A DNA stretch of 64,000 bases from Phocoena phocoena (Eukaryota; Chordata; Mammalia; Artiodactyla; Phocoenidae). Shown here piece by piece: positions 49,641 to 62,429 of this stretch (the stretch's first letter is position 1; every line of letters begins with the position of its first letter). The notes beneath the pieces are model-generated. The model searched no databases. It saw nothing but the letters and a program-made list of their open reading frames with translations, and had not been told where the DNA came from. The stretch spans positions 32,128,842 to 32,192,841 of the forward strand of contig NC_089232.1 in assembly GCF_963924675.1 (NCBI RefSeq). Direction: 5' to 3'. A program made the position numbers and the translations under genes.

Positions 49641-52600
49641 AAACAATTGTTTGGGGAAGAGCAAGCAGTTTCAGGGGGCAGCAGCATAAAGCCCACAGGG
49701 TAGAGGGGTGAGGAGTTGGGGAGTTGGGGAAACGGATCAGGGAGAGAAGGGGGCAGGGGCTCTTTTATAAAAAATAAACCTTTTCCAATAAACTTTTCTA
49801 TTCCAGTTTCTCAGCCTTTATATGTTCCATCTGCTTGGGACACACAGTGTCCACACTGGCAAACTCCTGCTCATTCTGTAAGACGCAACTTGGCCTCTGT
49901 CTGTTGCCTCTGACCGACACAGATGGGGCTCGTTGCTCCTGCCCCAGGCTCTCAGGGCACCATGTACATCTCTCAGTCACCATCCTCTGATACTGAGTTG
50001 CAATCACTTTTTTTTCCAGCTCCCCTTGTGAGGGTCTTAAGGATATTTGCCTCTCCAGGATCTACCTGTTTGTTGGATAGAAGGAAAGAAGAGCGTGGGG
50101 AGACGTCTCTATTGCTCATGGATGTCTCCTGATCTTTTGCCAGCTGGACAGCACCTCTTCCGGTCTCGTCTGGATGAACGGCCTGGGCCTGAGGCTCAGA
50201 CGGCTCCAGCCAATTCCTGTGATCCTATGTGAACCTGAGGAACCTTCCCAGATGAGTCAAGCATTCTAGAGCAAAGCTCCTTGGTGAACGGGCCTACCTA
50301 ATCATCAACAGTAGATGTCTGGGCTTAATGCGAGCTGGGGGTCTCCCCAAAGCTCACCAGAACAGCATATCCCAGCCCTGCACTTTTAAAGCTTTGGAAA
50401 GCCTTTTATTAGAATCCCAGCCATCCTCCTGGACAAGCTTCCGTTGTATATTTCAAATCTCAAAGACTGGTCCTGGCTCTTCTTCTTCAGCTATGGGGTA
50501 GATGCTCTGGTCCTGGGGATCCTAGTGAGGGTCTGGCAGATCTGGCCCAATGCTGTATAGGTGCTTCAGACGAGGAACTGTGTGACTGCTACTCCAGTGA
50601 TAATTCTACACCTCCTTTCCACTGGAAGCAAGAGATTTCCTTGAACACGGATTGTCTGTGCCCACTTCTGAAATACAATTCTGTGTTTTGGTCCATAGCA
50701 CCCAAACAAGTACTATGTGAAATTTTGGGTCCTGAGGGGTAGGGTAAGACACCTATGATTAGGGAGGAATCCCCACAGCTCCTCCATTCCATGTTTGATT
50801 TTCTCATTGGTAGAGAAGTCCTGTAGTGCGGGAATTAAACTGGGAGGGGAGGCAAAGTATAGGTGAAACAGGGACTTGAACTAGAACTGGGGGTCTGTTT
50901 TTGGCTGTCTGCTAAAGGAGCAGGGTTTCAAGTAAATCCTTTTTGAGTTTATTTCTTTGTTTTCAAGGATTGGCCACAAATCATTTGCGTTCCTTTACTT
51001 ATTAAAAAGGGTCACCCCATGTTAATTTACATTTTCTTTTGGCTTAAAACATTTCATTTTCACTATTCTTCTGTCTGACTGACATGTAAAATTCAGACAA
51101 TATTAGTATTCATCTGATTTCTTGATGCTAGATATAGGGAAAGATCCAAGAAATATCCTGGAGTGTTAAGAAAAGTCTAAAGCTATCTGGAACACTTTCT
51201 TGCCAATTGACAGGTGCTCTCTTTTCTCAGGAAGAAAATAAAATGAGGTCCTTAAGATAAAATGAGAGGGAAGCAGATATTGACAGGTTTGCTTCTCCCA
51301 TCCCAGCTCTACTAATAATTGTCCTGTTACTGTTGAGGTTTGTTGTTTCATATTTACACATGACCATTCTTTACACAATTATATAAGCCTGCACCAAAAT
51401 ATACCCTCTTTGTGACATGCTTGAGATGTACTTAGCCTATTCCCTCAAGCACTGAGGGTAAACATAACCTTCTAAGATTCTGGGAACAAAACTGGTTTCG
51501 TCTTCTCGTGGGTTACCATGGGACCCCAAGGGGCCTCAGCTATGAAAGCGGCAGAGGAATATGGGGTTATGTAGACCTGCACGTTGGAATCCTTTAGTCC
51601 TCATGACTGAGCTTCTTAGCCTACACACGCACGTCATGTCCTACCCCAAGACCAGATCACCTCTTAGAGAAGGAAAGAGTCCCATGGCAGATGCTTCTGG
51701 TTTTAGCATGGAGGTGAGCATGTTGGATGTCCCCAGGAGCAAGGGTTTTGCCTGACTGGTGCCATGGTCCTCTCCCCTGCCTCACCACCACCCATTGACC
51801 ACAGATGGACTCCTAACTCTGAACTCTTAACTACTTCATCCATGGGGAATCTGGAAACTACCCACTAAGACTTGAACCAGACTCCTGCCCTTCTCTCATG
51901 GGGATAGATATGCTGGGTCTTTAATTTTGTTTGGACTTTCTGTTAAAACGTGCCTGTCTTACCCACACTTTGCCTTGTAAACTGATTTTCTTGTTTGGAA
52001 TCTGATCTAGTAGCTACTCCCAGAATAATCAACCCAGGATGGTGTGTCCATGTTCAGACCTTGGCTTCTTTTCAACACTGAGGACCTAAGTGAACTCCTG
52101 GACATAGCCAGGAGAAGTAGGGTGTCGGGTGGGGAACTGGCAGCTTCTCTCCACCTTATAATGTGTAAAATATCTCATGTATCATGCCAACCTGTTTAAG
52201 AATTACTGATCTTAAAATCCCAGCTATGGAGCCCCAATGTTCTCTTTAGTAATGGCTCACCCAGCCATTGTTACCAAAGCCCCAGGGTGGAAATAAAAAC
52301 TCCTTCCTAGTCCAAATATAAGTATTACTGGGAAAGATTCCATTGAACTCTGCTGTGGATGGTTTTGTCTTGTTTTGTTTTTAAAATTGCCTTTAACACA
52401 CAATTGCTGACTAACTATAGTCAGTTGAAATATCCATGTTTTAGAAGTCAGTGGATGTGAAATGTCCCAGATATTTGACTCAATTAAATCCTAACTCAAA
52501 TGCAGTTCTAGCCCCTGAAGATTTCCATGGGCCAACTGGGTATCAAGATGGTGTGCGGGATTCAGGCTTTTCTTGGTATTTCATGCCTTGGTTCCACAAG

Positions 52601-54899
52601 TATAAATCACAGCCAAATTTGGTATTCAAGTAGCCTCCCAGGAATTCTGCTTCATTACAGCCCTACAGAGTTCTGTGCTTAAAGATTCACTCAATACACC
52701 CGGGTCCACTCAAAATCAGAGTCAACCCCTCTTCACACCACCTCCCGACTTGGCTTTGAGAAGGGCTCCCCAGACCAGCAGGAGGCAAAGCCACCAGTCC
52801 CATGAGAAGGTGACAGCTGGAGCAGCTCCAGAGTTCCTCAGCTAGTTTTGTTTTTCTATACCCTCTCCAGCATCTGGAACATGATAAGAAGTCAATACCT
52901 TCTGTGACAGTGCATTCACTGTGTGTCCCCAGTGAGGGGTTTTGCGTGGAACCTCGCACGGCCCTCAGATTATTGCTCAGTTATTTCCAAGGGTTTGATA
53001 TACAGAGAGTAAGAGCAAAATAAGAACCCTGAGTCTCATTTTGATTCGTTTCTGAAACACATTCTTTTGTGTTTATGTGAGTTTCCAAACCTCCCTGTGG
53101 TTAAGCTCCTTAGAAAACACATGCTCTTTCCAGTAACCACAGATACAACCAGTCAGAAAGAATCAAGTGGGCCAAACTGAGTTAGAATTGTCCCTCCTCA
53201 CCCTTTGCACATGGGTTAGGGGAAAACGAAAGAGGACAAAAGAGCTTGCAGTTGGAGCCATCACCCAGGAGTCTTTTAATTCTGGAAGAGCAGAGTCGCG
53301 GTAAGCATGGAAATGATAAAACTGTCCGGTTCTGCTTTTCCTTAGCCCCACCCGGCTGCAGTCATTCATGTCCTTAGTGACCCACCCAGGTCCCCAGCTA
53401 ATCCTGGGAAGGTATGGCAGCCTCAGGCGCAACTAAGCAGGACGAGCAATTAGTTCTGGCCCCATGTTCATCTGTATCCCCCCTCCTCACCTCCATCCCA
53501 CTCCCCCGCTTCTTCCTTGGCCCTTCTCTCCTTCCTCCTAGCCTCCCCTGCACCCTAACTGGCTGGAGCCCGAAACCCAGCCCAGACCTTCAGCCCTTGT
53601 CCTCCTATGATTGACTGGGGTCATGGCCAAGCCTCCCTCCTGCTCAAAAAGCTTGACCTCGACGCTTGTCTCCACTCCAATTTCGTCAGATACCAGTGCA
53701 GACCCAAAGCAAGCCACCGAGCACTACTTTGAGTAGATGGGCTACCCACCCTGCTCCTGTCTGCATCTGGAGACCCCAGCCCCGCCGTACTGATGCGTGA
53801 GGAATTTCCCCTTTAGTCCATCTCACTGATGGCTACGACAACAATGACTTTCAAGCTGTGGAATGCAACCTATTAGTGGTTTGGGAAATCAGTTTGGTGG
53901 GATGTTACCAACAGTTAATAAAAAAGAAATAGAATAGAAACATCAGACATATAGCATACCACAGCAGGAAGGCATGCTACGTGAAACGTTTAGTCAACTA
54001 TGTGTAAGTAATGCACATACACTGTGTTAAGATGTACACTGTATTTTTCTTGTGAAGGATCAAGAAGATATTAGAGCAAAACATGTACTCCTTTCACCTC
54101 CACCAATTTGCCTTTTCTAACGCGCGCCCGTGCACTCACGCACCAGGAAAAGCCTAAAGACATTTTCTCACGTCAAGTATTGGTACTTTTGGTGCAAATT
54201 CAACACAAAACTGTTGTTGTTGCTGTTGTTACGAGAACAGAAAACTGGTTAGCTGTCCAAAAGGTATTTCCCATAATTGAAACGCACACCAAGATGTGAT
54301 AAAGGAGGGCCACCAGTCAAAGCCACCAATGCGATCGGTGGATGAACACCAGGTGACCATGACAAGACAAGGGATGGTACTGTGGCTGCCAGAAGACTCA
54401 GAGGCCCCCTTCACGTGCAGGCCACAAGGACACAATAAGCCCCCCTCAAACACAGAGCCATAGGAGTGAGAGAAGTGGGGGCAGGGCAAGACTGAAAAGA
54501 TTGAAATTAGCTGAGTGTTCAAATTCTTGCACTGGGCTAGGATTTCCCGTTTGGAAGAAAGGTGCCTCCTCTCCTCACTACACCTGCACCCAGCAGGAGG
54601 GTCTTTTGAAGATAAGCAAAGCAGCTTCAAGTTATTTCCTCTACACTCGAGTATAGTGAGCATAAGTTTTTTTCTACCCTGAGAACGGTGGCCACTTTAA
54701 CTCACTCCCCACTGTCATGATTATTAAACTCCCGGGAGCGAGGTATGAAGTGCTGGTTTTCTTACCCACACTCAGGATTAGCTCTTTCTCAAATATCTGT
54801 AAGTTTTATAAATGAAGATGAGTTTTCATGATAGCTTTTATTTGAATGTATTTAATAATAGGCCACAGATTTTTTTCATATTTACAATTTATTTGTCTT

Positions 54900-55100
54900 T
54901 CTTTGTTTTAAAACATGGTGGATCAGTTAGGACCAGCCACATAATGCTTAGGATCCAGTGCAAAATGAAAACACAGGGCCTCTTGTTCAAAAGTTATTAA
55001 GAATTTCGAGATGGCAACAGCAGAGCATTAAACTAAGGGCGGGACCTTTCTAAGTGCGGGCCCCTGGGCGACCATGCAGGTCCCATGCCCATGAAGCTGA
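54900..55100. repeat. Probable interspersed repeat, family unknown
   Basis: The passage around 'aggatccagtgcaaaatgaa' and 'aagaatttcgagatggcaac' resembles sequence I associate with a dispersed mammalian repeat, but I cannot name it. Confidence 0.3.
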
Positions 55101-55150
55101 CCCTGGCATCGTATCCTTTGCCCATTTTCTATTGCAATGTTTCCTTAGAT

Positions 55151-55341
55151 CAGGGGTCAGCATACTTTTTCTGTACAGGGCCAGATGGTAAATATTTTAG
55201 GCTCTGTGGGCCATATGGTCTCTGTGGCCAGTACTCAGCTCTGCTGTCGTAGCACAGACGCAGCCATTGACGGAACATGAACTATGACAACACAATTTTA
55301 TTTAGAAAACCAGGCTGCAGGCCATAGTTTGCTAACCTCTG
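55151..55341. mobile_element. Non-autonomous hAT DNA transposon relic
   Basis: Terminal inverted repeats are visible: CAGGGGTCAGCATACTTT at the left and the complement of CAGAGGTTAGCAAACTAT at the right. The internal text 'gggccagatggtaaatattt' matches a common hAT-Charlie-derived family. The 8-bp flanks CCTTAGAT (55143-55150) and TCCTAGAC (55342-55349) are a diverged target duplication; the right copy fits the hAT nTCTAGAn preference loosely. Confidence 0.8.
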
Positions 55342-56122
55342 TCCTAGACAGTCACTTTCTTTCAGTCTTCCTCATGACAAGATAATATAAAAATCTATAT
55401 TTTTTTTCCTGGTAGCTGAAGCTTTAGTGTACTTTCACTATTCATTTCCTGTTATTTATTGCTGAGAATGTGGACTGGAAAAGTTATGCCTTGGGATATA
55501 TATGGAGGCATTCTTTGCTACCTAATAAATATTTCATGGGTATTTGAAAGGAAAGTTTATTCTCTGTGGGATATAGGGTTCAAAATATATTTATTAAGTC
55601 AATCCCATTAATTATTATTCATATCCTCTATATCCTTTGAACACAAGTATTCAGAGAGATGTCTTTTCAGATTCTACTGAGAAAATAATTTGGTTTTCAT
55701 CTTCAGCATTCAAAATAAATGTGTTATTTTAATACATTTCCTAAATATAAAAGCACTCTTGCATTCCTAGAATAAGTTTTTACTCTTTTACTGTACTTTT
55801 AGTTTTGTTTTAATGATATTTGATTTCAGATTTAAAGTTTTTATTCAAATTTGGTCTGAAGTTTTATACGTGTTATCTTTGGTAGATATTGATATCAGAT
55901 ATATGCTAGCTTCCTAAAATAAATTGGGAAACTTCATCTTTTCTATTTTCTGGAGAGTTAAACTTTATTGAAATTTTCTTTTCCTTGAAGATGTGATAGG
56001 ACTTGCCATGAAACCAACTTGGTCCAAAACCAAAGGATTCTACTGGGGAGGTTGGGAGGAGGGGAAAAATCGCAAAGACTGAACATTTCACCTAAAGGAA
56101 TTTTTAAAAATCACCACATTGG

Positions 56123-56325
56123 GGCTTCCCTGGTGGCGCAGTGGTTGAGAGTCCGCCTGCCGATGCAGGGGACACGGTATTCGTGCCCCGGTCTGGGAGG
56201 ATCCCACATGCCGCGGAGCGGCTGGGCCCATGAGCCATGGCTGCTGAGCCTGTGCGTCCGGAGCCTGTGCTCCGCAACGGGAGAGGCCACACAGTGACAG
56301 GCCCGCGTACCGCAAAAAAAAATTT
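56123..56325 (+). mobile_element. CHR-2-type SINE
   Basis: Complete copy from GGCTTCCCTGGTGGCGCAGT to the A-tail. A direct repeat of 22 bp (five T, five A, then TCACCACATTGG) flanks it exactly at 56101-56122 and 56326-56347. Opposite to ANTXR1. Confidence 0.96.
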
Positions 56326-56581
56326 TTTTTAAAAATCACCACATTGGACTCATGTCATCACTTTGGTTCAGAATTTAAGGATTTCCAGCCCTCCTACTAC
56401 CCAGTAGGTAGGCTTGGGGGGAAGAGGAGGAGTTTGGGAGTTCGATATAGTAAATGACAGTTTTGGGGGGATATATATGAATGTAATATGAGAATTTTTT
56501 TTTCTATCCTGCATAAAAAAATTTACTTTCACTTTCGAGAATCCATTAAATTTTATTTTATTTTATTATTATTATTATTTT

Positions 56582-56776
56582 TTGGCAGTACACGGGCCTC
56601 TCACCGTTGTGGCTTCTCCCATTGCGGAGCACAGGCTCCGGACGCACAGGCTCAGCGGCCATGGCTCATGGGCCCAGCCGCTCCGCGGCATGTGGGATCT
56701 TCCCGGACCGGGGCACGAACCCGTGTCCCCTGCATTGGCAGGTGGACTCTCAACCACTGCGCCTCCAGGGAAGCCC
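56582..56776 (-). mobile_element. CHR-2-type SINE
   Basis: Reverse copy after an ATT/T-rich tail (56550-56582), ending at the head complement near 56776. It is 235 bp from the plus-oriented copy, giving an inverted pair. Target duplications are not clear. Same orientation as ANTXR1. Confidence 0.92.
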
Positions 56777-57169
56777 CATTCTTTAAGTTTTATATTTTGC
56801 TGTATAACCTCATTGATAACAGTATTGTGACTTATTAACTTTTCTGGGACCATTACTTCTGTTTCTGGTACACCATGTCTTTTTCATATCCTTTATTTCT
56901 AATACGTTGTCCATTTTGATGTCAATATTTTCAAGTGACATTTTTCAATAAGGGTATGTGGGTGGTATATCTTTTGAATTTTTATGTCTTAGGAAACCTA
57001 GTTATGGAATTTAAATATCACATTTCACTCAAGACTTTACTGAGGTTTTTTGAGCATTTAATGTTGTAGACTAAAAAAAAAAAAAAAGTCTAATGCCACT
57101 CTGAGTTTTGGTTTTTTATTTTGTGGGAGATGAGATGCCTATTATTTTCCTTTTTGGAAGAATGTAGAC

Positions 57170-58800
57170 ATTTCTGTGTACTCTTATATTTTAAATTTTT
57201 ATTTGAGATTGGGTACATTTGGATCCTTTAAACATATTAATTAGGCTGAGTATTTGGTAAGTCCTCTAGATCTGAAGACTTCACTCTTTCTTCAGCTCAG
57301 GAAAAGGAACTTTTATTATTGCATCTCTTATGTTCTCTTTTCCTAGAATTTATATTTATATATATGTCCCTAGCCTATATACATATATGTATATATGTTC
57401 CTAGCCTTTGTATTACTTATCTCTTGTCTCATAATTTTAATCTCTGTATTCTTTCTGCTGGAGTTCCGGAAAAAGTTTCTTAAACTGTCTTCTGAGGAGC
57501 TGAATTTACTTCTGCAATATTCAGTGTGGTGGTCATTGTTTCCAATGAACTTGAATATTCAGAAACAGCCTATTTTCTCTCCAAAAGTTTCTTATTTTCA
57601 GCTGTTCCTTTCTCATGACAGACTGCTCTTATTTGTTGATGTAATATCTCAAAATTTACTGAAAATACTAATGAGACATATATTTGTTTAAATGGCTTTG
57701 ATGGTCATTGCAACTTCTTTTATATAATCACTATTCTATTTTAAAGCTTTTTTTAAGCCTTGATTCACTCATTGGGTAATTTCTTGAAGAAAATTATCCC
57801 TACTCCCCTTTTTAGGAGAATCCATATGTATTTGAAAACGTCTTTCTATTTTCTTCACATGTAAGTGACATATTGACAGGTGTCACACTTTAGATCATAA
57901 CTTTATCCATCAAAGTTCTCCACCATTTAATGTTGCAGAACCTTTGTAGGTAACCTGTATCTTCTCCCATTCATAAAATTCTTCTTTTGTGTTTGAAATT
58001 AAAAATTTTCACCAGGAAATGTTTAAGTATTCATCTCTTTTAATTAATTTTGATTATTACTTGATAAGCCTATTCAATCTACATTTTCAGGCTTTTGTTT
58101 TTTAATCAGGAAAGTTCTCTTCAATCAAATCTCTGAATGTTTCTCCTGGACTATTTTTTTAGCAACCCAAATTATCTGATATATTGGATATCTATTTTTA
58201 TATATTTTTGTATTTTTTAAAATTAATTTATTGATTATTTGCGGTACACGGGCCTCTCACTGTTGTGGCCTCTCCTGTTGCGGAGCACAGGCTCCGGACA
58301 CGCAGGCTCAGCGGCCATGGCTCACGGGCCCAGCTGCTCCGCGGCACGTGGGATCTTCCCGGACCGGGGCGCGAACCCGTGTCCCCTGCATCGGCAGGCG
58401 GACTCTCAACCACTGGGCCACCAAGGAAGCCCTGGATATCTATTTTTGTCATTCATTATTTATCATCTTCTCTCTCATCATTTTTGTATAACTCATTTCC
58501 TATTCAAAGTATGAGGATTTCTCAAACACGCCTTCATCCTTTATTTTCTTCATTGTCAGTTCTGCTCTTTACTGCTTCTGAGGTGACTTTATAACTTTAC
58601 ACTTTACCATATAGTTTATATTTCTTTAACTGTTCTAGATCCCTTTTCTTCTCTTTTCATATTTTATCACGTTTCACAAATTTATTATTTAACTTTACTG
58701 AAATCATAACACATATGGTACTAAAACTGACCTCTTTTGCTGTTGAAAATTCTTCCCATAAACACGTTCTTCCACCTCAGGAATTTTGTTTTCACCACTT
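57170..58800. repeat. AT-rich, probably decayed L1 5' region; split by a SINE
   Basis: Resembles antisense old L1 text in places ('aatcaaatctctgaatgttt'), but divergence prevents firm assignment. A TA-rich tract sits at about 57350-57395. Confidence 0.3.
58200..58432 (-). mobile_element. CHR-2-type SINE
   Basis: Reverse copy with a T-rich tail. Exact 15-bp target-site duplication TGGATATCTATTTTT at 58185-58199 and 58433-58447. Same orientation as ANTXR1. Confidence 0.95.
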
Positions 58801-59739
58801 ATTTTCAGTTGGTAAAATCTCGTAGGCCCTATTTTCATCTTTCAATATGGGAAGGTGTAACTGCATCTCCTATTTGCTTCCCCAGTACTACATAAATATA
58901 TATGTATGTATGGCATTGTCTTTGCACTTATAAACTTCTCTAAGAACTTAATCTGGGGGAAGGGAGTTGATCTTAAAGGCTAAAGTAAGCTTATGTTATT
59001 GTTTCATCAATTAGGGGAGAGCAGGGAATAGAATAACTCCTCATCACTTCTCACAAAGGAACCTAATCCTTGCAAGGTTTGTGGGTTTGTTTTGGACACG
59101 GTTACGCCAATTCCAGCTTGCCATATGTCGGGTTTTTGGGCCTGGTGTCTACTCCAAGTTCACACTGTGCTCATTCCTGATCCCTGCTGCATCCACATAA
59201 TCAAAGACAGGACTCTGCCACTTCCCCGGAAGCCCAGATCTACGGGAAGGATTTAGCAACGCTGGACAGAATCACTGTCATGAAGATGCCTGGTGTTCAC
59301 GCACTCTCTCTTTAGTGGCTTGGTTTCCCCTTCGACTGTCCAGTGCAGCTGCCTCTGTGTGATGCCAATGCACACGGGCAGCAGGGCTCTACGGAGATGC
59401 CTCTCATCCCCCTTATGTCCCACTCTTGACTTCAAACTCACTTCCAGATTTGGGATTGTTCTTGGGGTTCCTCCATAATATTCTTCTACATGATTTTTTA
59501 ACTTGGCAACAGAGTTGAAAGTAGACCCCAGCTGACCTCCTTCAAACTCAACCCAACTGCTTTGTTTCTAGTGTAATTTCTTACAAGTGTATTGCATGCC
59601 AGTGTTGCTGTCCTCAGTGGCTGGACCTGATGCAGGCTTACCCCAGATGCCTCCTTAAGACTTTCTCTTTTGGGGGATGCGGCAGTTTTGGATGATGTTG
59701 GTAGAGGCAGTGAGGAGCTAACTGTCCATGCCCAGCTTC

Positions 59740-59890
59740 TTTCTCAGAAGTCATCAACAAACTTTCTTTCCTTTCTCATCTCAGAGTAAGCCCTGCAGCT
59801 CATTAAATCTTAATTTCTGCATTTATGGTGCCCTGAAACGGCACTTCCAAAAGTCACCAGTGCCTTTATTTCTGCTAAAGCATAGGACCT
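59740..59890 (+). repeat. L2 LINE fragment
   Basis: 'gccctgaaacggcacttcca' and 'aaagtcaccagtgccttta' match L2 ORF2 3' text. Confidence 0.55.
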
Positions 59891-60019
59891 TTCTCAGTTC
59901 TTTCTTGCTGGGTGTATTTGTAGTATGCATAAATACAACAGAGAATATGTATTGATTCAGCAAAATGGTTTTTACTGCCTGGTAGGTCCTTTAGGATCGA
60001 TAAAGATTAGTAATTATAC

Positions 60020-60335
60020 CACGACATGTATTGAGTACTTACTAAGCAGCAGGCACTGTGCTTAGCATTTTACATTCATTGCCACTTAATAATAACAGCT
60101 AGCACTTAATGAGCCCTTCTTACGTGTGCATAGGACTCAGCTCTGAGAACAACCCTATGTGATAATACTATTAGCTCCCTTGTCACAGGTGAGGAAACTG
60201 AGTTCACAAAGAGATTAAGTGACTTGCTTAAGGACACACAGCTAGTAAGTGGTAGCGCTGGGATTCAAATTCTAACCCTAGAGTCTATGCTCTTAGTCTA
60301 AACATTACTATCCTACGTCTCTTTCCTGGTGTTTA
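60020..60335 (-). repeat. Two adjacent reverse MIR SINEs
   Basis: A short copy (60020-60085, 'ttgagtacttactaagcagc') precedes a near-complete one (60090-60335, 'caggtgaggaaactgagttc', 'acacacagctagtaagtggt', 'cgctgggattcaaattct'). Confidence 0.88.
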
Positions 60336-60717
60336 AACCTGTGCTCCTAACACATGAGCAACACTGCCTCCCCATGGACGGGTCAGGAAAGACAATTCCA
60401 ATTCATCGCGTTAAATGTTTAGTTAGGGAGAAGTACTGGAGAAGTTCCACAAACTCTTATGGAAATTTGGGAGTGGGGATGCCACGGGCAGCTTAAAATC
60501 GGGGTACCTGAATGGAATCAGGAGTCCCCAACTGGTTGCCCATTTTAATGGGATAAGGTGTACAAGGGGATTCACCCATTTGGCTTTCAACCCTCTCCCC
60601 TTGTTCCTTTGATAGTGTCTTTTATGACGGTCAATAATCAGGATGACCATATAATTTAAAATCCAAACTGAAACACTTTCAAGAGTAAACTAGGAAGCCA
60701 CTAATAATTACATTGGG

Positions 60718-61040
60718 GGACTTCCCTTGTGGTCCAGTGGTAAAGAATACACCTTCCAATGCAGGGGACTGGGTTCGATCCCTGGTCAGGGAACTAAGAT
60801 CCCACATGCCATGGAGCAACTAAGCCTGTGCGCCACAACTACAGAGCTCGTGGGCCACAACTAGAGAGTCCGCATGCCACAAACTACAGAGACCATGCGC
60901 CCTGGAGCCTGCGTGCCACAACTAGAGAGAAGCCTACGCGCCACAACGAAAGATCCCACATGCCTCAACGGAGATCCCGTGTGCCGCAACTAAGACCCGA
61001 TGTAGCCAAAAATAAATAAATAAAAAATAAATCTTTAAAA
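60718..61040 (+). mobile_element. CHR-1-type SINE, extended by internal repeats
   Basis: Starts GGACTTCCCTTGTGGTCCAG, B-box GGTTCGATCCC, then several 'gccacaactagagag'-like modules and an AAATAAATA tail. Flanking duplication TAATAATTACATTGGG (60702-60717) and TAATAATTATATCGGG (61041-61056) has two mismatches, so the insertion is old. Confidence 0.92.
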
Positions 61041-61276
61041 TAATAATTATATCGGGACAAGCACGATCCAGGAATGTACTGGGCCATTCATTTATTTATG
61101 GTTAGCTTATGGCTGTCCAATGGTATCTTGTATCTCCTTTTACCTTCTATTCCTTATTATTGTGACTGGTGTATAGTTACAGTTAGGGTAATTCATTTTT
61201 CTCTTCTTTGTTATATAATTTCCATAAACCTGGTATTTGCATTATCTTTTATGTAAGGGATGATGACTATACTTCT

Positions 61277-61488
61277 TTTTTTTTTTTTTTTTTTTTGCCG
61301 TACGCGGGCCTCTCACTGCTGTGGCCTCGCCCGTTGCGGAGCACAGGCTCCGGACGCGCAGGCTCAGCGGCCGTGGCTCACGGGCCCAGCCGCTCCGCGG
61401 CATGTGGGATCTTCCCGGACCGGGGCGCGAACCCGTGTCCCCTGCATCGGCAGGTGGACTCTCAACCACTGCGCCACCAGGGAAGCCC
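61277..61488 (-). mobile_element. CHR-2-type SINE
   Basis: Reverse copy with a pure T tail (61277-61296). Exact target-site duplication GACTATACTTCT at 61265-61276 and 61489-61500. Same orientation as ANTXR1. Confidence 0.95.
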
Positions 61489-62187
61489 GACTATACTTCT
61501 GAACATAATCTTTTGCCAAAAGGTATTGGGAAGGCCCTGTTCTAGGTGGTTCCTACGGGAATGAACTGTATATGGTTGAGCAGCAGGGTTTGAGGAAAAG
61601 AAGATAAGGCCCTTGAATGAGACCTCAGAGGACACACACTAAGGGTTTCCTTCTCCATCTTTTGATAATGGACCTCTCTGCTGCTCATCATGTGATATGA
61701 GTTGTTATGGGGTTGAGGGATCCTGAACAAGGAATGGATTTTGAAGAAAGATGAGATGTAAAGAGATGACTGTTCTTAATTTTTTGTGCCACAGGGAGAC
61801 CACAACTAGTGAGGGGAGGGGACCAAGCGCCGGTCACCATCTCAAAGGATACGAGGGCATCACCTATATAAAGATGGAAATGGTGTTAAAGGGCATTACA
61901 GCTAAAGGCAAGAAAGAGCATGGGTTAGTTCAGGGAACTGCACAGCACGTTTTGCTGGACATTGCAAGGGTGTGGGGGTGTGGTAGGAGATGAAGCTAAG
62001 GGAAACACATAGTGGCCAGAGCGATAGGCTCTTGGATACCTCGCTAAGGAGTATACATTTTATACTGAAAGAACTTTGGAAGTGTTTAGAGGTTGAAGGG
62101 TTGGGGGAGACGATGTCAAGATTAAAATCTGTGTTCTAAAAAGATCAATTTGGCACCAGTGTCGAGAGTATAGGGTAGGCGGAAAGG

Positions 62188-62210
62188 TAAAAAAAAAAAA
62201 AAAAAAAAAG
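62188..62210. repeat. Poly-A tract
   Basis: A run of about 20 A with no recognisable element attached. It may be the remnant tail of an old insertion. Confidence 0.7.
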
Positions 62211-62429
62211 GAGGTAAAGAGACCAATGTAGAGAACATTTCAGCGAACTGTGTGGCAAATGGCCTGGACTAAGGTAATGGCAGAGATGTGGGAGCAGATA
62301 TTGTCAGGCCTTAGAGTATGAGAAAGACTCTCAGATCTTTGACTTAAGTGGCTGGATTTATGGTGATGCTGTTTACCAAGACTAGGAATAGAGATGGATT
62401 TTAGGGGAAAAACATCTAGTTGGTCACCC

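Noticed and set aside
54229..54663. 144-aa minus-strand frame in intron 1, same strand as ANTXR1
   Set aside because: It does not resemble the ANTXR1 N-terminus or any family I know. No suitable splice donor or CpG island was noted, so it is not called as an alternative first exon.
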